This document shows, piece by piece, positions 8,354-17,296 of a stretch of 64,000 nucleotides of DNA. Position 1 is the first letter of the stretch; each line of letters starts with the position of its first letter. The stretch covers positions 658,001 through 722,000 of the forward strand of contig NZ_CP085442.1 of NCBI RefSeq assembly GCF_023824195.1, given 5' to 3'. This DNA is from Priestia megaterium. Its GTDB lineage: Bacteria; Bacillota; Bacilli; Bacillales; Bacillaceae_H. Position numbers and translations under genes: made by a program. The notes under the pieces are model-generated. The model saw only the letters and a program-made list of their open reading frames with translations, made no database searches and was not told where the DNA came from.

Positions 8354-9877
8354 ATGTCAGTCAACATTCATGAAGAAATCACCCGACTTATTCAATATGG
8401 TTTACAAAAGAATCTATTAACAAAATGGGATATAGATGTGGTGAGAAATAAACTGCTGGAAGTGTTAAGGCTCGACGAATGTATTATGGTAGAAGTCAAA
8501 GAAGAACGTCTGGAACATCCAGCTGCTATTTTAGACAACATGCTTGATTGGGCTGCAGAAAACAATCGAATCGCCGAGAATTCTATCACGTATAGAGATT
8601 TATTCGATACCGAAATAATGGGATGCTTTGCAAGCATGCCTTCAGAGGTTAATCGGACATTTTATGATCACTATCAGCAAAGCCCTCAAAAAGCCACAAG
8701 CTATTATTATAAGCTGTCAAAAGACATTCACTATATTCGCAGAGATCGAATTGCTAAAAACGAAAGATGGGTAACAAACACTGACTTTGGAGAACTTGAA
8801 ATTACCATCAACTTATCAAAGCCGGAAAAAGATCCAAAAGCAATTGCAGCAAGCAAATCATTGAAGGAAAGCAACTATCCGCTGTGCCTTCTCTGTAAAG
8901 AAAATGCTGGTTATGCAGGTCGCATTAACCACCCAGCTCGTCAAAATCACAGAATTATTCCTGTGGAATTGCAGGAAGAGCTGTGGTACATGCAGTTTTC
9001 ACCTTATGTTTATTATAATGAACATGCCATTGTTTTTGCGAGTGAACATACACCCATGCATATTTCAAAGCAAACGTTTAAGCGGCTGCTTGCCTTCGTT
9101 GAACAATTTCCACATTATTTTTTAGGATCAAATGCAGATCTACCCATCGTAGGAGGATCTATTTTAACTCATGACCACTTTCAAGGCGGCTATCATGATT
9201 TTCCTATGGCTAAAGCAAAAATAAATAAATTGTTCTCTCTTAAAGCATATCCAGACGTGAAAGCTGGAATTGTTCATTGGCCGATGTCGGTCGTTCGTCT
9301 TCAAAGTTCGCGCCTTGCACCATTAGTGGAAGCAGCGGATTTCATTTTGAAGAAATGGAAATCATATAGTGATCAAAGTGCTGATATTTTAGCTTTTACA
9401 GATCAAACTCCTCACAACACGGTCACGCCTATTGCTCGAAAAAGAGGAGATTTGTATGAATTAGATTTAGTACTGCGAAACAATCGAACAAACGGCAAAC
9501 ATCCAGATGGCATTTATCATCCGCATGCAGAAGTTCATCATATAAAAAAAGAGAACATAGGTTTAATCGAAGTAATGGGGCTTGCGGTTTTACCTGGTCG
9601 TTTGAAAGACGAAATGAGTCTAGTGTCCAAAGGGTTAGTTCAGAATAACCTGAGCGAGTTAGCCAGCAGACATGATCAAGTGAAAAAACACGTGAAGTGG
9701 GCCGAACAAATCAAGAAAAAATATCCACATATTGAAGCGGAAAATGTCCAAAGCATTCTCCAACAAGAGCTCGGTTTGGTCTTTGCAACTATTTTAGAAC
9801 ATGCAGGTGTGTTTAAACAAAATACTGAAGGGCAGCTCGCATTCAGTCGTTTTATGAATTCGTTAAATGAAGCGTAA
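8354..9877 (+). CDS. galT: UDP-glucose--hexose-1-phosphate uridylyltransferase, class II
   Basis: Exchanges UMP between UDP-glucose and galactose 1-phosphate, giving UDP-galactose and glucose 1-phosphate. At 507 residues it is the long Firmicute (GalT2) class, not the roughly 350-residue enterobacterial form. The stretch SILTHDHFQGGYHDF (about residues 269-283), rich in histidines, contains the family's nucleotidyl-transfer histidine region. CPLC-like NYPLCLLCKENAGYAGR near 175 is a second hallmark. It is the second gene of the gal operon and ends at a strong terminator. Assignment is firm from sequence and context. Confidence 0.95.
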   Translation: MSVNIHEEITRLIQYGLQKNLLTKWDIDVVRNKLLEVLRLDECIMVEVKEERLEHPAAILDNMLDWAAENNRIAENSITYRDLFDTEIMGCFASMPSEVNRTFYDHYQQSPQKATSYYYKLSKDIHYIRRDRIAKNERWVTNTDFGELEITINLSKPEKDPKAIAASKSLKESNYPLCLLCKENAGYAGRINHPARQNHRIIPVELQEELWYMQFSPYVYYNEHAIVFASEHTPMHISKQTFKRLLAFVEQFPHYFLGSNADLPIVGGSILTHDHFQGGYHDFPMAKAKINKLFSLKAYPDVKAGIVHWPMSVVRLQSSRLAPLVEAADFILKKWKSYSDQSADILAFTDQTPHNTVTPIARKRGDLYELDLVLRNNRTNGKHPDGIYHPHAEVHHIKKENIGLIEVMGLAVLPGRLKDEMSLVSKGLVQNNLSELASRHDQVKKHVKWAEQIKKKYPHIEAENVQSILQQELGLVFATILEHAGVFKQNTEGQLAFSRFMNSLNEA

Positions 9878-9885
9878 ATCATTAA

Positions 9886-9921
9886 TAAAAACAGGCAGCT
9901 CGTAATGAGCTGCCTGTTTTT
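9886..9921. terminator. Terminator between galT and ykwC
   Basis: A perfect stem AAAAACAGGCAGCTC/GAGCTGCCTGTTTTT with a four-base loop; A and T runs make it bidirectional for the two converging genes. Confidence 0.92.
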
Positions 9922-10804
9922 ATACAGTTAGGGCATGCTGTTTCAAAAGGATATACAGAGCCTGTGTTCCTTTATTATCATCGCCTTGTTTTTCGAGCTG
10001 TTCATAAAGCGATTTTGCTAATTTTAGCCCTGGTGTATACAGCTCCATTTCTTCAGCTGATTCAATGGCAATCTTCATATCTTTAATGAAGTGTTTAATA
10101 TAAAAACCTGGTTCGAAGTCTCCTTTAATCATGCGAGGAGCTAAATTACTTAACGACCAGCTTCCCGCTGCGCCTGTTTCAATACTTTTTAGAACGGTAT
10201 TCGGATCTAATCCGGCTTTTTCAGCATAAAGTATAGCTTCGCATACACCCATCATATTAGAGGCAATAGCAATTTGATTGCACATTTTTGTATGTTGACC
10301 AGCACCAGCGCTTCCTTGAAGAACGATATTTGTCCCCATTTTTTTTAGTATAGGTGTAACGGCAGAGAATGCTTCAGAATCGCCTCCTACCATAATCGCT
10401 AAGGTTGCTTTCTGAGCCCCAATATCTCCTCCTGAAACAGGAGCGTCAAGCGCATGAATGTGCTTCTCTTTTGCTGCTTGATAAATCTCACGAGCAAGTA
10501 TAGGGCTCGATGTCGTCATATCAATTGTATAGCAGCCTTTCTTTGCATTATGTATAATGCCGTCTTTTCCTAAATAAATCTCTTTTACATCGTGAGGGTA
10601 GCCTACCATGGTGATAATAACATCAGATTGTTCGGCCACTTCTGGAACGGTTTCTTTCCATTTGGCCCCTTTTTCAAGTAGTGCTTGAGCACGATTTTTT
10701 GTTCGTGTATAAACAAGGACTTCATATCCTGCGTCAATTAAATGCCCGGCCATGCTTTGACCCATAACGCCTGTTCCGATAAAACCAATTTTTTCTTTAG
10801 TCAC
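9920..10804 (-). CDS. ykwC: Beta-hydroxyacid dehydrogenase family protein (YkwC-like)
   Basis: An NAD(P)-dependent oxidoreductase of the 3-hydroxyisobutyrate / tartronate-semialdehyde reductase family. IGFIGTGVMGQSMAGHL near the N-terminus carries the GxGxxG nucleotide motif. DAPVSGGDIGAQKATLAIMVGG is the substrate-loop signature. The conserved catalytic lysine is in GAGQHTKMCNQIAIA. Much of the sequence matches my memory of B. subtilis YkwC, including SITTGAAGSWSLSNLAPRM-like runs. The true substrate is not established. I place the start at the GTG at 10804 because the GTG at 10816 abuts the AGGAG ribosome site with no spacing. It stands alone, convergent with galT. Confidence 0.88.
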   Translation of the reverse strand: MTKEKIGFIGTGVMGQSMAGHLIDAGYEVLVYTRTKNRAQALLEKGAKWKETVPEVAEQSDVIITMVGYPHDVKEIYLGKDGIIHNAKKGCYTIDMTTSSPILAREIYQAAKEKHIHALDAPVSGGDIGAQKATLAIMVGGDSEAFSAVTPILKKMGTNIVLQGSAGAGQHTKMCNQIAIASNMMGVCEAILYAEKAGLDPNTVLKSIETGAAGSWSLSNLAPRMIKGDFEPGFYIKHFIKDMKIAIESAEEMELYTPGLKLAKSLYEQLEKQGDDNKGTQALYILLKQHALTV

Positions 10805-10976
10805 AGCAGTATTCACTCCTAAAGTTAATAGTTTGATTATTCTAAAATTATATAGTTAAAGTTTGGGATAATCAATGATTCCGACTATATATAAATATAG
10901 AAAAGTACTCTCAGTCCTGTGTCTTGAATACGAGGTAAGGAAAGAAAGTACTGAGAAGAGCCTATGCCAAAAGATA

Positions 10977-11011
10977 AAAAAAGCGCTGGCTTTACAGCCA
11001 ACACTTTTTAG
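10977..11011 (-). terminator. Terminator after yjzD
   Basis: On the minus strand, AGTGTTGGCTG pairs with CAGCCAGCGCT around a short loop and is followed by a run of T. Confidence 0.8.
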
Positions 11012-11196
11012 TGGTGATTATTTGCTGGTTTATTCGGTACACCCAGTTCTCCAATCAAAATTACAACTAGCGTGAAAACTACTCCAAGGATGGAAGCGGT
11101 TGCGAAACTGTAAGTACCGCCCGTCATTGCAGAGATTACGTACACTGCCATATTCATTAGTAAAAAGCCCCAAACAAAAGCCATTACGACACGCAT
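11008..11196 (-). CDS. yjzD: YjzD, small membrane protein of the DUF2929 family
   Basis: A 62-residue protein with two predicted transmembrane helices (about 3-25 and 30-53) and a short polar tail ending NKPANNHH. The start MRVVMAFVWGF is chosen because it follows GAGGTG by seven bases; an upstream in-frame codon at 11232 has no ribosome site. It corresponds to B. subtilis YjzD in size, topology and neighbourhood (yjzC, yjaU and yjaV nearby). The function is unknown. Here it is transcribed against yjaU. Confidence 0.85.
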   Translation of the reverse strand: MRVVMAFVWGFLLMNMAVYVISAMTGGTYSFATASILGVVFTLVVILIGELGVPNKPANNHH

Positions 11197-11405
11197 TCTA
11201 TTCACCTCGTTTACAGTACAGTTTGATTTCATTTTAGCATATAGCAGTCAAATAAGAAATTGAATTTTTTATGAATAAATAAAGGGCGTGTTCCCATATA
11301 GAAACAAAAGAGCAATAAGTCAGAAATAGGCATTATTCTAGTGCGCTTTTTGATGGTTCTATCATACACTGTATGGAACAACTAGTAAGTTACGGAGGAA
11401 GAGCT

Positions 11406-12146
11406 ATGATACATCGACGCTTTTTTAGCTTAGATACGCAATGGAATGTCGTACATGTCCCTGAACGACCGAATGGTTTCGGTGTGTTAGTATTGGGTGA
11501 TAAAGATCATTTTGTTGAAAGTTCAACTAGCTTATGGATTCAGCACGGCGGAAGGTCACAGCTGTTGCAATGTTTACAAGATGAAGGATACACAGTATTT
11601 TATTCCAATTTATATGGCCGGCATTGGGGGTCTCCTGAAGCATATCACCTTGCAAAACAACTTTATCATTTAGTAATGAAACAAGAAATTTTAAATAAAC
11701 GAATTCATATTTTAGCTGAAGGAATGGGGGCTCTGTTAGCGCTGCAGCTAATGGAAAACGACGGGAATACGTTCATTCGATCAGCTGGTTTACTAAATCC
11801 ATGTATTGATCTTCATACGCATGCAGAACATGAAAAAAACAATAAATTCTTTTATAAACAATTCACGAAGGACTTGACTCAAGCTTATAAAGTGGAGCGG
11901 AAGCAAGTATCAAAGCTAATTAAGGAGTACCCTTCTGTTACAGAATTAAAATCAACGCTGCCCGTGAAGATATGGACCGCGCCTAATGCCTCTACTCATT
12001 ATCCAATTGCACACAGTAAAAAATATGAACTACATCGTGAAGAACTTCACTCTCCGATTATGCTTTCACTTTATTTACCGGAAAAAAACTATTTGTTTGA
12101 ACGGTCCCTTCTCCAATTTTATAAACAGCATGAAAAAGTGTTATAA
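11406..12146 (+). CDS. yjaU: YjaU-like alpha/beta-hydrolase-fold protein without the nucleophile serine
   Basis: A 246-residue protein with an alpha/beta-hydrolase-like layout: VLVLGDKDHF, then YTVFYSNLYGRHWGSPE, then the nucleophile-elbow stretch IHILAEGMGALLALQL. In active enzymes the elbow is GxSxG; here the serine position is glycine (A-E-G-M-G). Catalysis by the usual triad is therefore unlikely, and a binding or scaffold role is possible. The start ATG at 11406 follows GGAGGAAG; an in-frame ATG at 11373 has no ribosome site. It precedes yjaV as in B. subtilis. A terminator separates the two, so they are not one simple operon. Confidence 0.75.
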   Translation: MIHRRFFSLDTQWNVVHVPERPNGFGVLVLGDKDHFVESSTSLWIQHGGRSQLLQCLQDEGYTVFYSNLYGRHWGSPEAYHLAKQLYHLVMKQEILNKRIHILAEGMGALLALQLMENDGNTFIRSAGLLNPCIDLHTHAEHEKNNKFFYKQFTKDLTQAYKVERKQVSKLIKEYPSVTELKSTLPVKIWTAPNASTHYPIAHSKKYELHREELHSPIMLSLYLPEKNYLFERSLLQFYKQHEKVL

Positions 12147-12148
12147 GC

Positions 12149-12186
12149 AAAGCTTCTATGATTATACATATCATAGGGGCTTTTTA
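12149..12186 (+). terminator. Terminator after yjaU
   Basis: AAAGCTTCTATGAT pairs imperfectly with ATCATAGGGGCTTT, followed by T residues. Confidence 0.75.
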
Positions 12187-12328
12187 TATAAGAGATAAAA
12201 GGAAAAAAAGAGTTGATGATGCTTTCACAGATGAACTTCTTTGAAATAAGGAATGAGTACGCTCTATAACTATAGGGCTTTAAGCTTTTTGTTGAATAAA
12301 TGATGAATGAAGAATTGGAGGAAGCGAT

Positions 12329-13213
12329 ATGGGAAATGTAGTAGTAATAGGGGCAAACCGCTTTATTGGTTTTCATTTATGTATGGCTTTTTTAGACGAA
12401 GGTACAGAAGTAAAAGGATATACACATTCTGCTCATAAAGAAGAAGATGATTTGCAGGAAGAGATGAAATTTTTCTTAGGGCGAAACGCTAATTATGTAT
12501 CAACTGAAGTAGGAGATTCATTAGATATGATTACCTCAGAAACGGATATTGTCTACTTCACGTATTTCGATGGAGGAGATTTTTATCATCCTGATTTTTT
12601 AAGACAGGAAATGCAAAAAGCGCAGCAAGTGCTCATTCAAGCGCTTAACAAATGCCGTCAATTCAACATTCGATTTGTGTTTGTTTCTACCATGCGCGTA
12701 TTTGGAGACCAGCAGCGAAAGATTGAAGAAACAACGATTCCAGAACCGGACAGTAGTGAAGGAAGGCTATACGTTCATTTTGAGCGAATGGTAGAAAAAT
12801 ATAAAGATGATGGATGGCCCATTATAATTGTCAGAACGCCGACTCTTTACGGACCTTGGCAGCCTTTGTCAATGTGCTATTCTAAAAATATTGCCGGGTA
12901 CGAAGAGGCTTTTAACATTATGGAAGGCACGGATTTTATTATTTATATTGAAGATGCCGTCAGTGCACTTAGACGCTGTAAAACTGCTGCATATTCATAT
13001 GAAGTGGTTCATTTAGTTGAAGAAAAGTTACAGCCTTGGAGCGCAGGAGCAAACATTACTCATATGGAGGTGAAGGAAGAAGCGGCTCAAGAAAAATATG
13101 AAATCAGCAGGAAAGCGAAAGAACTGCTGCATTTTTCTTCAAGAGTAACGGCTAAAGAAGGCATTTATCTGCAAAAAAAACATATGAGAACATTCTTTTT
13201 ACCTCTTCATTAA
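12329..13213 (+). CDS. yjaV: YjaV-like NAD(P)-binding epimerase/dehydratase-fold protein
   Basis: An extended-SDR-like protein of 294 residues. The N-terminal Rossmann motif reads GANRFIGFHL (GxxxxIG rather than GGTGFIG). Later landmarks are FVFVSTMRVFGDQ (catalytic Ser/Thr strand), RLYVHFERMVEKY and IIIVRTPTLYGPW. The position that is YxxxK in active SDRs reads YVHFE, so the catalytic lysine is replaced by glutamate and ordinary oxidoreductase activity is doubtful. The ATG follows GGAGGAAG by five bases. In B. subtilis yjaV is followed by med and comZ; here comZ follows directly, with no med gene. Confidence 0.78.
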   Translation: MGNVVVIGANRFIGFHLCMAFLDEGTEVKGYTHSAHKEEDDLQEEMKFFLGRNANYVSTEVGDSLDMITSETDIVYFTYFDGGDFYHPDFLRQEMQKAQQVLIQALNKCRQFNIRFVFVSTMRVFGDQQRKIEETTIPEPDSSEGRLYVHFERMVEKYKDDGWPIIIVRTPTLYGPWQPLSMCYSKNIAGYEEAFNIMEGTDFIIYIEDAVSALRRCKTAAYSYEVVHLVEEKLQPWSAGANITHMEVKEEAAQEKYEISRKAKELLHFSSRVTAKEGIYLQKKHMRTFFLPLH

Positions 13214-13290
13214 AAGGAGAAAGTTGTACTTATAGAATAGATTCGCTAATATAAGGAAGAATAAATGTTTTTAATAAAGGAGATTTCACT

Positions 13291-13485
13291 ATGGAAGAGC
13301 AAAATATGCAATTCATGCAAATTGCAATGAAGTACTTGCCAGAAGCAAAGCAGATCTTAGATGAAACAGGCGTTGAGCTATCAATGGAACACGTACAGCC
13401 GGTATTGACATTACTAACAAAAGTAATGAACGACGCCTATGAGCTTGGCAAGCAAGATGCATTAGCCGAAAATGAAAACAACTAA
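13291..13485 (+). CDS. comZ: ComZ, negative regulator of late competence genes
   Basis: A 64-residue acidic protein, close in length and sequence to B. subtilis ComZ (63 residues). It has the conserved core FMQIAMKYLPEAKQILDETGVELSMEHVQPVL and the motif AYELGKQDA near the end. ComZ is reported to lower expression of the comG operon; its mechanism is not established. The ATG follows AAAGGAG. It lies 77 bases after yjaV and could be cotranscribed with it, then meets a strong terminator. The B. subtilis partner gene med, which precedes comZ there, is absent. Confidence 0.9.
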   Translation: MEEQNMQFMQIAMKYLPEAKQILDETGVELSMEHVQPVLTLLTKVMNDAYELGKQDALAENENN

Positions 13486-13488
13486 AGA

Positions 13489-13520
13489 AAACAGCTCGGT
13501 AGAATCCGAGCTGTTATTTT
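13489..13520. terminator. Terminator after comZ
   Basis: The stem AACAGCTCGG/CCGAGCTGTT with T-rich tail; the converging gene at 13514 ends inside it, so it probably serves both strands. Confidence 0.85.
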
Positions 13521-13714
13521 TGTTTGGAAAATAAATCGACTAAAGGGGCAAACTGTTTAAGAAGAGGAGCTAGTTCTTCGACGGCGAGTACAATTTCATC
13601 GATTTGTTTAAATAATCTTTCCCACTCCTCTCGCTCTCTTTCTTCTCTTGATTTTCTGCGCCCAGCTCCAAACATAAAATCAGAAAAAGCTTCATTTCTT
13701 TGTCTTCTTGCCAT
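13514..13714 (-). CDS. Small charged protein at the yjzB position
   Basis: A 66-residue hydrophilic protein. An arginine-rich N-terminus (MARRQRNEAF, then GRRKSREEREREEWERL) leads to an amphipathic helical half (IDEIVLAVEELAPLLKQFAPLVDLF). The start MARRQ follows AAAGGA by nine bases; the ATG three codons upstream abuts that site and is less likely. It sits between comZ and fabH, where B. subtilis has yjzB, but I cannot confirm that they are homologous. The function is unknown. The basic stretch may contact nucleic acid or membranes; this is a guess. Confidence 0.7.
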   Translation of the reverse strand: MARRQRNEAFSDFMFGAGRRKSREEREREEWERLFKQIDEIVLAVEELAPLLKQFAPLVDLFSKQK

Positions 13715-13745
13715 GATACTCATTCCTTTCACTATTTTAATGGTG

Positions 13746-13759
13746 GGTAAGTTCTTACC
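13746..13759. repeat. Short inverted repeat upstream of the fabH promoter
   Basis: GGTAAG and CTTACC face each other across two bases, immediately upstream of the minus-strand gene ending at 13514. It may be an operator; no specific regulator is recognised. Confidence 0.4.
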
Positions 13760-13869
13760 TAATGTCCCATACTAGAGTAAGAGGGTCCCGTATGATTACT
13801 ATATGTAGCATGATAGATACCTGAGTAGGACGAACACCTATATAGACAAAAAATAAAAAATGAAGTAAA

Positions 13870-13903
13870 ATTAGTACCAACTCATAATAATTGATTATAT
13901 AAT
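13870..13903 (+). promoter_or_regulatory. fabH promoter with FapR operator
   Basis: 13870-13888 reads ATTAGTACCAACTCATAAT, close to the FapR operator, an imperfect inverted repeat centred on TTAGTACC-N-ACTAAT. A TATAAT at 13898-13903 follows. The operator would cover the -35 region, so it fits malonyl-CoA-responsive repression of fatty-acid synthesis by FapR, as known for fabHA-fabF in B. subtilis. Confidence 0.85.
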
Positions 13904-13970
13904 CGATAAATGAAATGACGGATATAGGTTTTATAGGAATATAAGCCTTTTATTTAAAGGAGAGGTTGAT

Positions 13971-14909
13971 ATGAACGCTGGTGTTCTAGGAATTGGACGT
14001 TATGTACCAGAGAAAGTTGTAACAAATTTAGATCTTGAAAAAGTAATGGATACATCAGATGAGTGGATTCGTACGCGCACAGGTATTCAAGAGCGCCGAA
14101 TTGCAGCCGATAACGAGGACACATCTGATTTAGCTTATAAAGCAGCAGTTGAAGCTTTACATAAAGCTAACGTCGAGGCAGAAGATATTGACATGATCAT
14201 TGTTGCTACGGTAACGCCAGATCAACCGTTTCCTACAGTATCATGTATGCTACAAGAAAAATTGGGAGCAAAAAAAGCAGCTTCTTACGATGTGAGTGCC
14301 GCATGTGCAGGATTTATGTACGGCATGATTACAGCTAAGCAATTTATTGAAACCAATGCTTACAAGCATATATTAGTGGTCGGTGTAGAAAAGCTTTCTA
14401 AGATTACAGATTGGGACGACCGTAACACGGCTGTTTTATTCGGAGACGGAGCAGGTGCAGTTGTAATGGGACCTGTATCAGAAGGACGAGGTATTTTATC
14501 CTTTGAACTAGGGTCCGACGGTACGGGAGGCAAGCACTTGTATCAAAACGAGCTTGATCATATTGTCATGAACGGACGTGAAGTATTTAAGTTTGCTGTT
14601 CGACAAATGGGGGAATCTGCTGTTAATGTAATTGAAAAAGCAGGTTTAACAAAAGAGGATGTTGATTTTCTTGTACCTCATCAAGCGAATATTCGTATTA
14701 TGGAAGCTGCAAGACAGCGATTAGACTTGCCTGAAGAAAAAATGTCGAAAACAATCCAATACTACGGCAATACATCAGCAGCATCGATTCCAATTTCAAT
14801 TGTTCATGAGCTTGAAGCAGGGAAAATTCAAGATGATGATTTAATTGTAATGGTTGGCTTCGGAGGCGGCTTAACATGGGGAGCTATTGCTATTAGATGG
14901 GGAAAATAA
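13971..14909 (+). CDS. fabH: Beta-ketoacyl-ACP synthase III
   Basis: Condenses malonyl-ACP with a short or branched acyl-CoA primer to start fatty-acid synthesis; in Bacillaceae it sets the branched-chain lipid pattern. The 312-residue thiolase-fold protein has the Cys-His-Asn triad: Cys112 in DVSAACAGF, His237 in PHQANIRI and Asn267 in GNTSAASIP. The C-terminal [10 protein letters not shown] is intact. The ATG follows AAAGGAGAGG. It is the first gene of a fabH-fabF operon with a 39-base gap, preceded by a FapR box. It corresponds to FabHA (YjaX) of B. subtilis. Confidence 0.97.
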   Translation: MNAGVLGIGRYVPEKVVTNLDLEKVMDTSDEWIRTRTGIQERRIAADNEDTSDLAYKAAVEALHKANVEAEDIDMIIVATVTPDQPFPTVSCMLQEKLGAKKAASYDVSAACAGFMYGMITAKQFIETNAYKHILVVGVEKLSKITDWDDRNTAVLFGDGAGAVVMGPVSEGRGILSFELGSDGTGGKHLYQNELDHIVMNGREVFKFAVRQMGESAVNVIEKAGLTKEDVDFLVPHQANIRIMEAARQRLDLPEEKMSKTIQYYGNTSAASIPISIVHELEAGKIQDDDLIVMVGFGGGLTWGAIAIRWGK

Positions 14910-14948
14910 CACTACATTTTTAAAGCAACTGAAGGAGATGAATGTACG

Positions 14949-16190
14949 ATGAATAAAAAACGTGTAGTTGTAACAGGACTTGGTGGGCTTACACCAATTG
15001 GAAATGACGTAGAAACAGCTTGGAAAAACGCAGTAGCAGGCGTGTCTGGCGTTGGTCCTTTAACAAGGCTAGATGCAGATGAATTCCCGGCTAAAGTAGC
15101 GGCTGAAGTAAAAGATTTTAACGTGGAAGATTTTATTGACCGCAAAGAGGCTCGTAAGATGGATCGCTTTACTCAATATGCGATGGTAGCTGCATTGGCG
15201 GCTGTTAAAGATGCAGATTTGACTATTACAGAAGAAATTGCTCCAAACGTCGGCGTTTGGATTGGTTCTGGAATTGGCGGTATGGAAACGTTTGAAAACC
15301 AATATTCAACGTTATTAGAAAAAGGTGCCCGCCGTGTAAGTCCATTCTTCATTCCGATGATGATTCCTGATATGGCAACAGGACAAGTTTCTATTGCTTT
15401 AGGGGCGAAAGGCGTGAATTCTTGTACGGTAACGGCATGTGCAACAGGTACAAACTCTATTGGTGATGCGTTTAAAGTAATTCAACGCGGAGATGCAGAC
15501 GTGATGGTGACGGGCGGTACGGAAGCGCCAATCACGCGTTTATCTATTGCTGGTTTCTGTGCGAATAAAGCACTTTCTACAAATCCAGATCCTGCAACGG
15601 CATCTCGTCCGTTTGATAAAGACCGTGACGGCTTCGTTATGGGAGAAGGTGCGGGTGTTATTGTGCTTGAAGAGCTTGAACATGCACTAGCGCGCGGCGC
15701 ACGTATTTATGCTGAAATTGTGGGCTATGGTTCAACAGGAGATGCTCATCATATCACAGCGCCAGCTCCAGGAGGAGAAGGCGGCGTTCGTGCAATGCGC
15801 CATGCGATTGAAGATGCAGGCCTACAGCCAAGTGATATTGATTACATCAATGCTCACGGTACAAGTACAGGCTACAATGATAAATTTGAAACAATGGCTA
15901 TTAAAGAAGTATTTGGTGATCACGCTCAAAAAGTAGCAATTAGTTCAACAAAGTCAATGACTGGCCACTTGTTAGGAGCTGCTGGCGGAGTGGAAGCTAT
16001 TTTTAGTGTGAAGGCAATTCAAGACGGTATTCTTCCTCCAACAATTAACTATCAAACACCTGATGAAGAGTGCGACTTAGACTACATTCCAAACAAAGCA
16101 CGCAAGCAAGAAGTAAAAGCGGTGCTAAGCAACTCACTTGGATTTGGCGGTCACAATGCAACAATCATCTTTAAAAAATACGAAGCATAA
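14949..16190 (+). CDS. fabF: Beta-ketoacyl-ACP synthase II
   Basis: Elongates acyl-ACP chains with malonyl-ACP in the fatty-acid cycle. At 413 residues it has the usual length. The catalytic triad is visible: Cys164 in [13 protein letters not shown], His303 in [11 protein letters not shown] and His340 in [11 protein letters not shown]. The C-terminal glycine-rich loop [14 protein letters not shown] is complete. The ATG at 14949 follows GAAGGAGATGAATGTACG. It is cotranscribed with fabH and ends at a terminator, so the FapR site upstream of fabH should govern both. Confidence 0.97.
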   Translation: MNKKRVVVTGLGGLTPIGNDVETAWKNAVAGVSGVGPLTRLDADEFPAKVAAEVKDFNVEDFIDRKEARKMDRFTQYAMVAALAAVKDADLTITEEIAPNVGVWIGSGIGGMETFENQYSTLLEKGARRVSPFFIPMMIPDMATGQVSIALGAKGVNSCTVTACATGTNSIGDAFKVIQRGDADVMVTGGTEAPITRLSIAGFCANKALSTNPDPATASRPFDKDRDGFVMGEGAGVIVLEELEHALARGARIYAEIVGYGSTGDAHHITAPAPGGEGGVRAMRHAIEDAGLQPSDIDYINAHGTSTGYNDKFETMAIKEVFGDHAQKVAISSTKSMTGHLLGAAGGVEAIFSVKAIQDGILPPTINYQTPDEECDLDYIPNKARKQEVKAVLSNSLGFGGHNATIIFKKYEA

Positions 16191-16195
16191 TGAAA

Positions 16196-16226
16196 AATTC
16201 TAGGCTGATGCCTAGAATTTTTTTTA
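16196..16226 (+). terminator. Terminator after fabF
   Basis: The stem AATTCTAGGC/GCCTAGAATT is followed by eight T residues. Confidence 0.9.
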
Positions 16227-16296
16227 TTTTTAATAACCAAAAGAGTAGCTGTGAACATATCATGAAACAAAAGGATGAAGAAAGTGAGGGGAAAAC

Positions 16297-17070
16297 ATGC
16301 CGATTGTTTCAACTTCTACTTGGACGGAGCCGAAAGAAATAAGCCGTTATCTTGCGCGCTATTTTAAGAAATTAAAAGAAAAAGAATATATGGAATTACT
16401 TTTTAACTATGGAATGTGTCCGCCTTCTTTAATGTTTATAAAAGAATTAGAAGAAATGAAGAAAAGACAGGTTTGGAAGAAAGTTAAAGCACATTACGAG
16501 AAGCTTAAAAAAGCATGGAATGGGCCGGATGTAGCGGTGCTAGTGCTTCCAAGCAATCCTAGAAATCGAAAAATGCAGCGTGAATTTAACGGAAGAGCAG
16601 GTGTCGCTTTTACCGATAAATTATTTGTGTTTATGACAAGTCATACATCCGATGAAGAAATGTTAGCGGTACTTACCCATGAATACCATCACGTTTGCAG
16701 GCTAAAAGCCATTAATAAATCTGATGAGACGATTACTTTGTTAGACGCTATGATGATGGAGGGGTTAGCTGAAAGAGCTGTAGAGGAGTATTGTGGTAAA
16801 AAATATTTAGCTCCTTGGACAAATTATTATACCATTGAAGAAGCTAAAAAAATGTGGGAAAAGCATGTTAAACCTTATTACAATCTGCGCGCTGACGAAA
16901 AGAAATATGATCAACTGTTATTTGGCCAAAATTGGTATCCAGAAATGATGGGCTACAATATTGGTTATCATCTTGTTACTTCATGTATGAAGCCTCACAC
17001 TTTAACAACTACCGAGCTGCTTCCTCTTAGCACCAATACTATCTTAAAAAAATCTGCGTTCCAACTGTAA
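16297..17070 (+). CDS. yjaZ: YjaZ, predicted zinc protease of the DUF2268 family
   Basis: A 257-residue cytoplasmic-looking protein with a metalloprotease site: HEYHH (HExxH) at residues 128-132 in VLTHEYHHVCRLK. A downstream glutamate in MMMEGLAERAVEEY is a plausible third zinc ligand (gluzincin-like). No signal peptide or membrane helix is seen. It matches B. subtilis YjaZ, which also lies between fabF and appD. The substrate is unknown. The ATG follows GTGAGGGG. It appears monocistronic: a 226-base AT-rich gap separates it from appD. Confidence 0.85.
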   Translation: MPIVSTSTWTEPKEISRYLARYFKKLKEKEYMELLFNYGMCPPSLMFIKELEEMKKRQVWKKVKAHYEKLKKAWNGPDVAVLVLPSNPRNRKMQREFNGRAGVAFTDKLFVFMTSHTSDEEMLAVLTHEYHHVCRLKAINKSDETITLLDAMMMEGLAERAVEEYCGKKYLAPWTNYYTIEEAKKMWEKHVKPYYNLRADEKKYDQLLFGQNWYPEMMGYNIGYHLVTSCMKPHTLTTTELLPLSTNTILKKSAFQL

Positions 17071-17094
17071 AAAAACAAGTTCTATATACCTAAA

Positions 17095-17127
17095 GTTGAA
17101 AATAGTAAATTTTATCCTATTTTCAAC
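17095..17127. repeat. Perfect 11-base inverted repeat after yjaZ
   Basis: GTTGAAAATAG and CTATTTTCAAC face each other around an 11-base AT-rich loop. It has A rather than T residues downstream, so it is not a classical terminator on the plus strand. It could still be a 3' end hairpin of yjaZ or an operator. Confidence 0.55.
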
Positions 17128-17205
17128 AAAAAATTAGGATGTTTATGCGTTAAAGTGCCGAAGAGATATTCAGAAATCATTATTTTAAAAATAAAAAATA
17201 TAATT

Positions 17206-17250
17206 AATTTTCAAAATATATTGATTTTGTAATTAAATTGTAATAATATC
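17206..17250 (+). promoter_or_regulatory. Candidate CodY and ScoC sites in the app leader
   Basis: 17206-17220 (AATTTTCAAAATATA) matches the CodY consensus AATTTTCWGAAAATT at 12 of 15 positions. 17242-17250 (AATAATATC) fits the ScoC/Hpr consensus RATANTATY exactly. Both regulators are known to repress app in B. subtilis. The motifs are AT-rich and short, so chance matches are possible. Confidence 0.45.
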
Positions 17251-17296
17251 TTATTCAAATATAACAATTTTTAGAAAAATGAGGTGTGCACTATAA

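Noticed and set aside
10875..11075. 66-codon plus-strand frame between ykwC and yjzD
   Set aside because: No ribosome site, it crosses the yjzD terminator and the end of yjzD, and the product has no protein-like pattern.
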